A stretch of 64,000 nt of DNA from Diplonema papillatum (taxonomy: Eukaryota > Euglenozoa > Diplonemea > Diplonemida > Diplonemidae): positions 186,001-250,000 of the forward strand of contig JAPJBO010000026.1 of the NCBI GenBank assembly GCA_030068145.1, written 5' to 3'. Position numbers and translations under genes: made by a program. The notes beneath the pieces are model-generated. The model had not been told where the DNA came from. It ran no database searches and was given only the letters and a program-made list of their open reading frames with translations. Positions 34,499-45,700 of this stretch are shown piece after piece. Each line of letters starts with the position of its first letter. The stretch's first letter is position 1.

Positions 34499-35008
34499 CC
34501 ATGGCAGATCTCGAAATAAAGAGATACGTAGGCTGCCATGCACAAGACTGTACCATGGACTACCCTCATGGAGTCATGCTGTCTGACGGATCCCGCCTTC
34601 AGAAGCACTCTCCAGGCTCCGCACTGGCGGCAGGCCGGAAACAAGGGGCTGCTGTCAACATGTGGTCGTCGAGAAACCAAACGTTACATAGCAGCAGTTT
34701 GCGGGTTTCGGTTTGCACCCAGAGCCCAGGTGGGCATCAGGTTCTCTGGCTTCTTTGATGATCAGACGAAAGGCTATGCTGTGCAGTAGCGGCATTCGAT
34801 GCTGAACTTGCTTGTCTCAAGTTTTGTTGATGGTCAGACGGAAGGCGACAAGTCCCTCGTTTCATCTCTGATTGCAAGGTCGGAGTCTGGAGAGCCCGGC
34901 TCCTCAAGACGGGACGCTTTGCCTTGCTTTTTCCAAGCTTCTTAGATGATCCGAGGAGGACGGTGTTCCCTTCGCTCGGAGTCTTCCGGCGGAAGAGCGC
35001 CTATCTTT

Positions 35009-37892
35009 TTAACCTGGTGCGAGGGCGGAGCCCGCGTTCGGTTCTTCGGGCGGTGAGATTTGCTCCTCTCTGGCTTCTTTGATGATGAGGCGAATGGCCC
35101 CCGTGTGGCTGACGAAGACGACGCCAGCGCCGTTTTGGTGCCCGATATAGTCGGAGCTGGAGAAGATGGTGACCACGCGCGAGTTCTTTGAGACTTTGAC
35201 GCCGTCGGACTTCTCCTGGTGCGCCCGGAAGATGTACTGCAGGTTGTTCACGGCGAGGAACTCGTCGACCGCTTTCGACCCGAAGACGACGATGCCGTGC
35301 CCGCGGGGGTTGGGCCCGAAACCGTGGGGGTCCAGGCCGACCTCGTCCTCGCACGGGTCGCTCCAGCAGATGTCGGCCGCGATTTGGCGGCACTCCTGGA
35401 TGTGCGGGGGCTCGTTGGGGCCGCACTCGAAGAAGGTCTCGAACCTCGGGAACTTGAAGGTGTCCTGCATCCGCGACATCCTCCCGTCGGGGCCGCCGCT
35501 GAAGCGGGGGATGCCGCCGTGCGTGCAGAAGATCGTGTTGTCGATCGTCGCGGTCAGCGGCAGCCACTTGAACACGCTGTTGATCGACATCCACACGTTC
35601 TCCCCGAGGATCTGCCCGAACTGTTGGTGGCACTGCGCCTTCAGCGACCCGCGGCCGTACGTCCGCACGTCGCCGTTCACCAGCCGGTCCTCGTGGTTCC
35701 CCCTCAACAGGAAAAGTGTCGTCGGCGAGATGACTTTCAGCGCGAGCAGCATCGCGACGCATTCCACGCCGTGTCGGCCGCGGTCTACGTAGTCTCCTGT
35801 TAGTGGTTTTACTTTCCCTCCTACGACGACAACATGTGTCAGACTAGCCACCCAGGGGTGGTCTGTTCCTTCTAGGTATCTACCGCACGACAGACTTCGG
35901 AAGTGATTGGAGCTAGCATGGAAGTCTGAGTTCCACCTGCGCTATAATCTGGCCATCAGCAGTGGTATGCTTGCCATAGTGGCCTGTCACGCATCCCAGC
36001 TGCGCCTCCCGCGCGAGGGAATCTCTACTCATGGTGCATCCATCGTTTCGCCCAAACAATGAAGTGAAGCAAGTCGCGTATCTTCGCCACATTACGCATC
36101 GCAGTGTCGGTAGCCGTATCACAGGCAACACATGATTTGACTGTCGGGAAGAATGCGTGTATTTTCTACAAAGCGGTAATTGCTTTACAAACAATTGCAC
36201 GCGAACGTTCTTCGTATAACTACTAGGGTAAGAAACGGATGACATACCGAGGAAAAGGAAGTTGTGAGGTGTGTACTTGAGATTGCGGAAGAGGATGAGC
36301 TCCGACAGGAAGTAGTGAAGGTCTCCGAAGTTGCCGTGAATGTCCCCGAAAACGTATATCGGGGACTGGAGGGTGAGTTGAAGAGGCTCTTGCTTCAGGA
36401 GGTGGACGACCTGTGTTCAGTAGTTGCGTTTCAAAGGCGACCCGCTAAATCACTGCATAAACTGGGAGATCCCTTCTTGCGATAGCACTCAAGAAACGGA
36501 ACAATCTTCCCAATTTCTGGTAGAAACGGGCTCCGATGTACGAGAATGGCGCGCCCCAGTGTTCCTCACACGCCGCAGAAAAACGAAGAAGAAAACGAAT
36601 GACACTGCTTAGGAGGGATCGATTGCACGCACGGCAGCGGCTGCTACGAACAAGCGGGCGCGTTTCGATAGTCCACGGTTCTCAGCATTCTGCTACAACG
36701 CGTCGTTCATTGAGCAGAGCCGATGATATCTACCGTACCTCGATGAGCAGAAGTGCTCAAAAGAGAGAAACAGGCTCACACCTCACTGCAGATGGCTATG
36801 ACGTGGCGTCCGAAGGCATCACTAGTGCCGGGACGAGTCGAATGCATGAAGCCCTGAGCCGCGAACCCGTTGTTGAGGTAATCGATGAGGCTGTCCGCGA
36901 CCATACTCACGCTGGGCGAGCGCGATCCGTCCTTGGCACCTGTCGGCAAAATGAAGTGATAGGACGGGTTGAAAGATTCGAGCAACTTCGGGCTGATCTC
37001 TAGCTCCGCCGGTGTCCCAACTCCGAGTTCGCAAGGTTCCTCAATAGAAAAGAGAAATCCGCCTACGATGAGAGAGCACAAAACAAGGTTTTGGTTGAGC
37101 ACATACGCTCGGCACCAAACTCAAAGTTACCTCTGTGCGCTCAGCACATTTCATCCTCGGAGATTTGAAAGCAAAGAAATGTGAAAACGGGTTTTTGCCT
37201 AGAGGGCTTTTCGTGTTATTTTGCAAATGCTTTAAGCTCTCTTTGTGTCTGTGCTTTCAGCCGTCTTCTTAACCATGGTTGTGCGCAAATGGAAAGAAAG
37301 CAAAAAGAAGGGAGAGGGAAACGGCGCACACACCCCAGCTCTCTTGGAAGGCCTTGAGGGTCTGCGTGCTGACGATGCCGTTGTTGGTCATCTGGAGGGC
37401 GCCTTTGCTGAGCGGGGCGGGCCGGCGGCGCGTCGACGCCGGCGCGGGCGCGGGCGGCGGCGGCGACGGCGGCGGCTCGTCGGGCCGGTCGGAGCCGTCG
37501 CTGCGGGGGCCGCTGGCCTCGGACATTGCGCCGGACTCCTTGACGAGCTGCAGGATGCGCTTGCGCTCTTCGGCGTGCTGCTGCTCGTCGGCGTTGATGG
37601 GCCCATACACCGGCGTGTCGGCTTCGCGCCGGTCGACGCGGTTGTTCGAGTCCATGAGGATCTTGAGCAGCGGCACCTTCTCCGCCTTGTTCGTCTTGCT
37701 GTGGATGACCACTACGTGGTTCGACATGTGGTACTTCGTGTACCCGCCCGGCCGCTGCTGCTGCTGCAGCAGCTGCTGCTGCTGGCTGAGCTTGAGCTGC
37801 CGGAGCTCCTCCTTCAGCCGCCCGTTCTCCTCCACCAGCAGCCGCATCCGCTCGTCCTCCTCCTTTTCCTTCACCCGCGTGAACGCCGACAT
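35009..37892 (-). CDS. PPP-family serine/threonine phosphatase with coiled-coil N-terminus
   Basis: Four exons reconstructed: 37892..37334, about 37020..36782, 36410..36248 and 35796..35009; phases agree throughout and give about 582 residues. Exon 1 encodes a coiled coil with a Gln run (QLKLSQQQQLLQQQQ) and a Pro-rich stretch. The catalytic domain begins in exon 3 with SPIYVFGDIHGNFGDLHYF. The exon 3-4 junction falls inside the metal-binding motif: FLFLG / DYVDRG, with donor CTCG|GTATGT and acceptor ACAG|GAG. Exon 4 carries LLRGNHED, CTHGG, FRAHQ and FSSSDYIGHQNGAG, so all metal ligands and the active-site histidine are present. The insert around 'DPHGFGPNPRGHG' and the C-terminal motif resemble PPEF/PP7-like or alveolate PPPs more than PP1 or PP2A. 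It should dephosphorylate protein Ser/Thr. The start of exon 2 is the least sure boundary. Confidence 0.85.
37177..37278 (-). repeat. Intronic dispersed repeat, family A, copy 2
   Basis: Lies in the first intron of the PPP gene. On the minus strand it starts AACCATGGTTAAGAAGACG and ends CCGTTTTCACATTTCTTTGC, matching the copy in the fibronectin-III intron in sequence, orientation and position soon after the donor. Confidence 0.7.
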
Positions 37893-39337
37893 CACCACCG
37901 GCTGCGGCTCGGTGCGCCCCCCTTCCGGCACGCAGGCAATGGTTGTTACCGCGCGTTCGCTTTTTTTCTTTTTTTATCTTCCCCCTTTTTGTTTCCGCCC
38001 TCTTTTTCGAGGGGTTTCGTTCTTTTGCCCCTGCTTGATGGAGGTTGGGTTATTTGAGGCCGTCCGGTGCTGCCCGAATGTACCGCCGTGCTTTGGAGCA
38101 GAGCAAGTGGACTGAACTTGCAATCCCATTGCGCACCCGCCAAAAATCCGTACACAGGAGAAAGTAGAAAGGGAAACTAGAGTTTTCGTTGACCGCACTA
38201 CCCTGAGCCCAAATCCTGGACGTGGTTTCAGGTGGCAAATTTGGCAAATGACCATGATCAGAAGGTCCTACTTGGGAGGTTCAGTTTCCTCACACATTGC
38301 AATTGTAGACATTCAGCTGTTGCGGCGGGGGCCGAAACCCCCATGCAGCTAACACCGCAAGATGGATCGAAGCCTTATGCCGAACGTCAGATGGAGAAGC
38401 TGACAATCTCTCATGCTGTTCAATGCGTTCCCCGAAGGATCCCGCCTTTTCCAAAATGTCCATTTGCTTGTTGCGATGGACATTTGACGATCAAAGCAAC
38501 TGGTTCAGGCTGTCGGACGGCGACACGTTCTTTTAACGGAAATGGGTGAACGAGGTTTCCATCATTTAACAGAACACGGAACCGCAAGCAGGCTAGAAAA
38601 AGAGCAAGGCTGAACAAACGGCGCGGCTGTGCGGTGGCACGGCTCGGGGAATTTACACAGTCGCTGACGGGGTTCAAGTGCTCGATCAACGATAAAACGG
38701 CGCACCAAGGCAGTCCACGCACCGACCGCCTTGGAGTGTCGTAGACTGGCATTGTGTCTACGGAGCTTACTCTGCGGACTACCTCCTCCTACCTGGTGGT
38801 AGCGTGTTCTATACATTCGAAGGTCCCAAGAAAAGTGCAGCACGGTGCGCTCGACTAAATGCAAGACTCCAGCAACCCAACTGAGGTTGCGGGGTGCTTG
38901 TACACCAGCGTCACGGCAGTGCCAAAATGTCCCGGCTCGTTGGGCTGAAGTGTCCTATCCAGAGAGAAATGTATCGCGGGGAACAATGTGCCTATTTCTC
39001 CAAGTCTGTGCAGCTTGCCAAAAGCTGTTCCTGCCAACTATTTGGACCGACTTGGGACATCGCGGAAGTGGAAATCAACACGAAAAACGAAGCGATGGCC
39101 AAACGCCGGGGAGGACAACATCTTGTACAGTTTTTCTGCAAAGGGACCTACACTGAAATCACCTCGGCGACCCCATCTGGACGGAGACACCGTACCAAAA
39201 CACAAAGCTCTCTCACTAATAGACAGGCCACTTCCTAAACGGAACGTACACAGACATAGCGTCAAAGAATGGGTATGCTCGGGCTGCCTGCGTTCAGAAG
39301 AACCGGGGTTTCGCGAGGCTCAACGGAAAAGGACAGC
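37893..39337. other. Intergenic region, nothing recognised
   Basis: Between the unknown myristoylated-protein gene and the PPP gene. The part next to the PPP start (37960-38020) is T-rich on the plus strand, so A-rich on the coding strand. Open frames show no motifs. Confidence 0.5.
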
Positions 39338-40246
39338 TCAGAGCCTGTTGGCGGAGGGGTCGGGACGGTCGCCGAGGACACCGGCGGCCTGAAGGATGAA
39401 TCGATCAGCGTCAGAGGAACCGGCCATGTGTTGCCGGTTGATTGATCTGGCCTTCGTGGTCAGGGAATCGCGTGTCTGCAAACGCCGCTTGTAGCTCTCA
39501 TGAGCTTGCGAAGATCCGGCACCCCACAGTTCGACCGACGCCACGATGTGCTCCGCATCGTCAGGAAACCTTTCACCCGTGTACCCGTCGTTCTCGTAGC
39601 TGACTATTACGCGGCTGAGATCGCGCGAGATGCGCAGTGGGCCGAAGCACAGACCCTTCCGGGCGTCCCTCGGATCCTCGACCGGCAATTGCTGCGGGCG
39701 CTGCTGCGTGAGTATCGAGAGCCTTCTGCCAGCCGCGTAGAAGAGAATAGGCACCGCCTTTGCTTCCCACGCGGCTCCGTCTTGCGCGGGCCACTTCAGC
39801 ACGACACAGCCGACGCACCCGATGTGCAGCCGCAGGACGAGAACCATCGCCGCGGGGTACAGCCGCGCCACGTTGGTGATGGAGGCGAGGGAGGTGCCGG
39901 AATTAGCGGTGTTGTAGAGCTCGAGCCAGTCGTCGCTTCTCGGCGGGAGGTACCATCGTATCTTACTGATACCGGGCGCTGTATTCGGGCTGGGCTCCCA
40001 ATCTTCACCAAGGCACCGGGCCCGCCACCGCTCCACTGCACTCGGAGCCGAGAGCCCGCCTACGATGCACGGCGGCGGGATCGAAAACCATTTCGCGAAC
40101 TCATGCAAGCCCCGCTTCTCCTGTCCTGACTCTCTCATCTCCCTCCACCGCTTCACCGCCAGTGACTTTTCGTTTGGTGTCACGTACACGTCGAGTTCTG
40201 GCGGCCAGGTCTTCCCATCCTCGCTCGCGCTGGCCACTTGACCCAT
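39338..40246 (-). CDS. Unknown protein with putative N-myristoylation site, possibly TLDc-like
   Basis: 302 residues, intronless, from ATG 40246. The start MGQVASAS fits the N-myristoylation pattern (Gly2, small residue at 6). No membrane helix follows, so it would be a peripheral membrane protein. The middle (residues about 90-190) is hydrophobic and beta-rich (LRLHIGCVGCVVLKWP, AVPILFYAAGRRLSIL). The segment CFGPLRISRDLSRVIVSY followed by HIVASVELWG resembles the end of TLDc domains, where a similar 'EVWG' strand closes the fold, but the start of that domain is not evident. I regard the gene as real from its length and composition and the family as a guess. Confidence 0.55.
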   Translation of the reverse strand: MGQVASASEDGKTWPPELDVYVTPNEKSLAVKRWREMRESGQEKRGLHEFAKWFSIPPPCIVGGLSAPSAVERWRARCLGEDWEPSPNTAPGISKIRWYLPPRSDDWLELYNTANSGTSLASITNVARLYPAAMVLVLRLHIGCVGCVVLKWPAQDGAAWEAKAVPILFYAAGRRLSILTQQRPQQLPVEDPRDARKGLCFGPLRISRDLSRVIVSYENDGYTGERFPDDAEHIVASVELWGAGSSQAHESYKRRLQTRDSLTTKARSINRQHMAGSSDADRFILQAAGVLGDRPDPSANRL

Positions 40247-40689
40247 TTCGAGAGTAGTTTGGGTGTAAAGACCGGTGTTTAGTCTCCGATGTTGAGGCTG
40301 TTGTAAGGGGAAGTGTGGTCAAGAGGTTGGGTCTCACCCCATCATCATGGAAAACAGCCGTATGTTGGTGTGATCCGTCAGCTCCGACCTTGGTGGCTCT
40401 ACCGGGGTTGCGGTCTGCTCGTCTGAAGGGCTCGCGCAAGAACGCTGTGTTCTAGCGCTTATTGTGGTTTAGTTAGTTTTTCTTCTGTGACCGATCGGGG
40501 GACAGCTAATGCTGGCGACAAAGCCTCCGATTCCTCCGTGCACGCAGAGACAGGCTTCCAGTGCACTTCCAGTGATATTGGATGTGGCTCGGGGCGACGC
40601 TTGCCATCCCCTGGTGGGATGCGAGTTTGCTAGCTGGGGATTTCGTCTGCGTATAAGTCGCCTTCGGGGTGCGAGTCCTCCGGAGAAGA

Positions 40690-40830
40690 TTTTCGAATGG
40701 TGCGTCGGTGCTACTGAGTGCTTGGACGTGTTTGCGGTCCTTCAAATTACGGATCCAGGCGGATCGAACAACGCGGTACCTTTGCGTCTGCCGACACAAG
40801 ATAAGGAGCATCCCAGGATTACCTGTTTGC
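40690..40830 (-). repeat. Dispersed repeat family C, copy 4
   Basis: Shares GAGTGCTTGGACGTGTTTGC, GATCCAGGCGGATCGA and the CATCCCAGGA-type end with 17693-17830; same orientation. Confidence 0.55.
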
Positions 40831-41469
40831 TGCGCGGTACACCCACCCACCAACATAGCCCCCTCTGGGGCCATAGAGGGGATATGGGTGAATATACGTG
40901 GTATCTACGTAGGTACGTAGATGTGCTGCGTCGGTGTGTACACTAGGGTACGTCCCATCTCTGGATCGCGTACGTTTCGTGCCTCGCCCGGTGCGCCCTG
41001 ATTGGCTGGTTTGCGCCTCTTCGTCCTGCATACCCTTTTCTTGCACTGCCTGCGACGCGGGCCACTTTTGTTGTTCCCGTCTCCATGCGACCTACTGTGT
41101 CGCCCCGGGCTGCGCCGCGTCTGCGTTTTCCTCGCTTCTTCGCAGCACGGCCCCGCGATCCGTTGCGCCACCGGTCACTCGGACACACTCGATTTGGGCC
41201 AGCTGATTTCTGCTAAACGCGGAGATCCGTTGCCTCTTGCTTTTCGGAACTCTCGGGCTCGCAGGTGTGGAAACAGAACGACGAGACGGGCAACTTTCTT
41301 GCTGTCACGAGTGAAACAGGAAGAAAAAGACAATCCAGCAAAAAAAAAAAAAGAAAAAAGAAAGAAAAAGGAAGCAAAAGCAGAAAGAGTAGAAAAGCGA
41401 AGTCTCGCTGCTTCGCCGGCCGCCCCTGGTGACTGTGGAACGCGCCCCGGAATCAAACACAGATTTACC

Positions 41470-41570
41470 TGTACTTCGTGTGGGGGGCTACGGCACGTTT
41501 CGTCGTTGAGATTTTGCAACTGGCAGCCATCCCCGAGAATTTCTCTACAAAGCAGCTGCATATACAAAAT
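41470..41570 (+). repeat. Dispersed repeat family B, right-half copy
   Basis: Has CTTCGTGTGGGGGGCTACGG and the end TTTCTCTACAAAGCAGCTGC followed by ATATACAAAATG, matching the right half of the copies in the VASt intron. Confidence 0.5.
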
Positions 41571-42769
41571 GTAAATGAAAAAACGTTCCTCTTTCGACCG
41601 TGTTCTTCCTCCTCTTGCCAGGAGAGGCTGGCTGGCGTGCTTGGACAACTGGAGTGGACAGGCACGAACATTCCCAGCACTCGCCTTGACGATGCCACGC
41701 ACCAACATTCGTCCGTACCCAGGGGCGTTTCGTTTGAGGAACGGAGCGCGGCGCGAAAAGAAAGAACTCGCCAACAGCGCAAAAAAGATAAAGAAACAGC
41801 GGAATTCCTCTCTCCCTCCCTCAACATTCCACCTCCCTTCCCAGCCCAAGACAAAAGGCAAAACAAAGAACAAGGGAGCCCTGAATAGCAGGACAGCATG
41901 GACTTGGAAGGGGACTCATAGAATTGCAGGCAGTGCAATTTTTGAAGATTTGCTACGTCCAGAAAAATCAGATCCGTAGTTTTTTTCTTCACTTCCTTTC
42001 ACCCGTTTACGTAGAGTAAAAATTCATTCGTGTCGCGAGCAGGCGAATGCAAAGCATATTACCAAGCAAAAATGAACGCAAGTTGGTGAAACAACTTGTC
42101 TTGCTACATCCGGGGAGTTCGATACGGGCCATGCAAAATAAGTTCTGGCACAGCTCTGGACAGTGTGCAGCTACTTTAGGGCAAACTGGTATCTTTCTTG
42201 ACAGCTTATTTTGGTGTTGACAAGTTCTTGACAAAGAAGATTGCGATCCCACATTTGTTATCTACGGCTCGAGACGGTGGTCGCAGCTCTTGACATATCA
42301 AAAGAAGAGTCTGTACATGCATTGCTGTCTCACGAAGGGGGTCGGTCGTGCTTTATACGCTAGGTTTCCCGACTCCCGCCATCGTGGGCAGCGCAAAGCC
42401 AGGGGGTCTTCTCACCCAGGAAGAATCTTCACACCAGAAACTTGGCCAAACCTATCCAAGTCGGCATTGTGGCGTTGTCTTAGCACAGTCGAAAAGCGGT
42501 GTCTTCGTCACCTGACGTACCCTACATGAATTCAATTTTAAGAACGTACTTGGAACGGTACGTGCTCAGCGTCGTGCCGTATCCCTTCGCTCGGACCTTT
42601 GATTCAAGTGAGTGCTCGGCTGACAGTTGGCTGCCCTGCTTGGCTCCATAGGAGGCTAGAGCCCCGTCGAGTGGAGACGGTCCTCTGTGGGTACAGAGAA
42701 GATGAAAAACCTAACACTGGGGAACCTGGTCCCCGGCTTATTTCGTCACGAAAGCGCGACACGGAAGCC

Positions 42770-45700
42770 TCAGCCTTGCTGCCCTTGCTGCTGTTGGTAC
42801 TGCTGCTGCTGCTGTTGGTACTGCTGTTGCTGCTGCGGCGGGTACTGCGGCTGCTGCTGTGGCGGGACCTGGTTCGGGTATTGCTGCTGCTGCTGTTGCG
42901 GTGGGTATTGCGGCTGCTGCTGCTGCTGCTGCTGCTGCTGCGTGTACTGTGGGTACACTGGAGGGACTTGCTGCTGCTGAACGGGCACCTGCTGTTGGAC
43001 GGGCACCTGCTGTTGCACGGGGGGGACCTGCTGCTGCTGGACGGGCACCTGCTGTTGCACGGGGGGGACCTGCTGTTGTTGAACGGGCACCTGCTGTTGC
43101 ACAGGGGGGACCTGCTGCTGCTGGACGGGCACCTGCTGCTGTTGCACGGGGGGGACCTGCTGCTGAACGGGCACCTGCTGCTGTTGCACGGGGGGGACCT
43201 GCTGCTGCTGGACGGGCACCTGCTGTTGCACGGGGGGGACCTGCTGCTGGACGGGCACCTGCTGTTGCACGGGGGGGACCTGCTGCTGCTGAACGGGCAC
43301 CTGCTGTTGTCGAACGGGCACCTGCTGTTGCTGAACGGGCACCTGCTGTTGTTGCACAGGGACCTGTTGCTGCTGAACGGGCACCTGCTGCTGTTGCACA
43401 GGGACCTGCTGCTGTACGGGGACCTGCTGCTGAACTGGCACCTGCTGCTGAACAGGCGGCTGTGAAACAGGTGGCTGTTGTTGATCGGGTTGCTTCCACG
43501 GTTGCCTGTTGGGGCCCCGACGATTTTGCGCGTTCTGTTGGACACGCTGTTGCTTCTCAATCTGCTCCTGCCTCAACCGCTCCAGATTTTCTTGTTCTGC
43601 CTTGTCTCGGGCGATTTTCTGTTTGTAAAGACAAAGGTAGATTTGCTGCACTGAACTGCGCCAATTCACCCCTGCCCGACCGAACGTTGTAAAAAAAAAA
43701 AAGCCTCGTAGTTTTGGGTTAGAATGCAAACACCCTGTGTGCACCGCCACAGACGACAGCCTTGTAGAACGTAACGACCCCCACTTGGATTGCTCATAGA
43801 TGATGTGGTCTGCCTCACGAGCAGCGGACGAGCATTGTTGCGATGGTTTTGCAGGTGTTCCTCTGAAGCTGGCTCCGCGTAAGACCTTTCACAAGATGGT
43901 AAGTAAGTAAGCGGCAAAGCCAAAAAGGATACCTCAGCTTCGAGTCTTCTGTTCTCAGCTTCTTGTTCCGCCGGAGACTTCTGGCGCCAGTATTGCTTCT
44001 TCTCTTCATCCACGTTGGGGTTGTGGACAGGGTGGTTCTCCTCTGGGCCCACATCCTTCACGTGGCTTCCCGGAGCCGGCGTGACGATGATGCTGTGAAC
44101 GTCCTGGTTGTCTGCTAGGTGGCCAGTGGTTGCTGTAATACCAAAGTACCAGCCCGTGGGCAGATCGATAGGCGGAGAGGCGCCGCAATAGGTTTCCTGC
44201 TGGGATCGTCCCACCGTCATCAGCCACACTTCTACGACTCGGTTTTTGTACTGAATGCGCGCTTGGACCGGCTGTGTGGAAGGCGGTCACGTTGCAAGTA
44301 TTTCGAGACTGGAGGTCCTATGAACAGGGGACTTTAGCTCTTTGTCTGACCGAGCAAAAAAAGCCGGTTTCAGCCAAAAACCCGGTTTTGGGGCTCTGCG
44401 GTGCCTGTGGGTGTCTGAGTGCCTGGAACCGTCGCCCCGCGCACGCAAACAAGGGGGCGGAGGGGGGTGGTGAGATATAAGCTTGCGGTGGTGGTGTGCA
44501 CGTCTATCAAACTACGGAGATGGTAAGTGAAAAGATTCGAATTGCAGTGACACACCGTGACGCGCCATTTAACTGCAGTACTGTACAGTACAGGGGGCCA
44601 CTTGAAATCATAATTTATAAATTATTTTCATTTTTTTGAAAACCCGAAACCGGAAAAACCCGGTTTCTGAAACCGGGAAACCGGGTTTCCAAAGTCCCCT
44701 GCCTATGAACATGCAATGTGAATAGCCTCTATTCGAGCCAACCCGGCTTTTGTCTACCTACCCCCCCCCCCGTGAACATGTCACCCCCCAAAAACCCCTT
44801 GAGTATGTCACCCCCCAAGGCCTGAGAGGGGGGGGTGACATACTCAAGGTTTTGTCCTGGTGTCCCAGTGGGGAGTGGCCGCGCAGCGGAATTTTTTTTG
44901 AACGGTTTTTTTTTTGTGAGTTTTCCGCTTTCTCCGCCGCCTTCCGCACCAGTGAGCATGCACAGCAGCAGACTACAATCGGAGCGGTCATCCTCGCCTC
45001 TTTGGTTGCTTGCGCGACCGCCAAAGTGACACGTGGTCTTGAAGCAGCCAACAACGTTGTAAATGAGAGGTTTCGCGGGATTCAAAACTTGGGCAACAGC
45101 TGCTAATTGGGGGCCATCCTAGAGTTCCTTCAATGCACAACATGGTCAACCGCATTGCGTCGGTTGCGAATGACCTCACGACTTTTCTTCAGCAAGACGT
45201 CGAGACAGGAACACTGTCCGCCATATTGTCCCGAATCCGCAAGCGTATCCCTGAGAAATTTCAAGGAAACGCCCATCAGGATGCATCGGAACTTCTTGAG
45301 AGTGGATTGTTCGGCTTGTTCCTGGTGGCTGCAACTGATGGAATGACCTACTTCGAAACGCATCCAGACCTCGCAATGTTATCGTTCTGCCAACACGATT
45401 TGCTGAAGTGCACGGACTGTGAACAGGAAAAGGAAGTTTGTAAAATTGTTGCAAGTGTCTTGCACTTGCAACCTGAGGGGCGTTCAATGCAGAAGTTTGA
45501 GCGAATGCTGAGCCGGAAGCAGCGGCCTAGACACAGCGGCCATTATGTCTGCTGTGCGCGAGAAGGAGAGCCGTGGATCACGTATGATGCCAACCACGTA
45601 TCACTTACGTCATTCATGCCACTGGTCTGCTTTGCGCAACGGTTCAATCATCACTCTCTTCACGTTCGTGCCTGGTCTGCTTTGTCCGATCGTCAATGTG

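Larger units (their letters stand above)
31118..35008. other. Long intergenic region rich in repeats
   Basis: Contains a repeat shared with 58838-59000 (at 32746-32880), a TGACTAG-rich array (32913-33128), an imperfect inverted repeat around 33160-33241 and a hairpin (34455-34498). Minus-strand frames at 31445-31645 (Cys-rich) and 33312-33572 are possible exons or fragments, without recognised motifs. Confidence 0.5.
40247..42769. other. Intergenic region with repeats, no convincing gene
   Basis: Holds a family C copy (40690-40830), an A-rich run (41340-41390), a family B half copy (41470-41570) and a short family C piece (42549-42600) 170 bp past the lectin stop. No frame shows a known motif. 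Confidence 0.55.

Noticed and set aside
39338..40246. Firm TLDc-domain call
   Set aside because: Only the closing strand resembles TLDc. The first half of the domain is not recognisable, so it is kept only as a possibility.
42599..43692. Long open frames on the plus strand and in two other minus frames across the lectin tail (Leu/His-rich, Ala/Pro-rich, Ser/Arg-rich)
   Set aside because: All six frames stay open because of the short tandem repeat. Only the VPVQQQ frame joins in phase to upstream lectin exons.
44990..45660. Functional USP gene
   Set aside because: A stop codon sits beside the catalytic Cys and a frameshift follows; no splice arrangement removes both.
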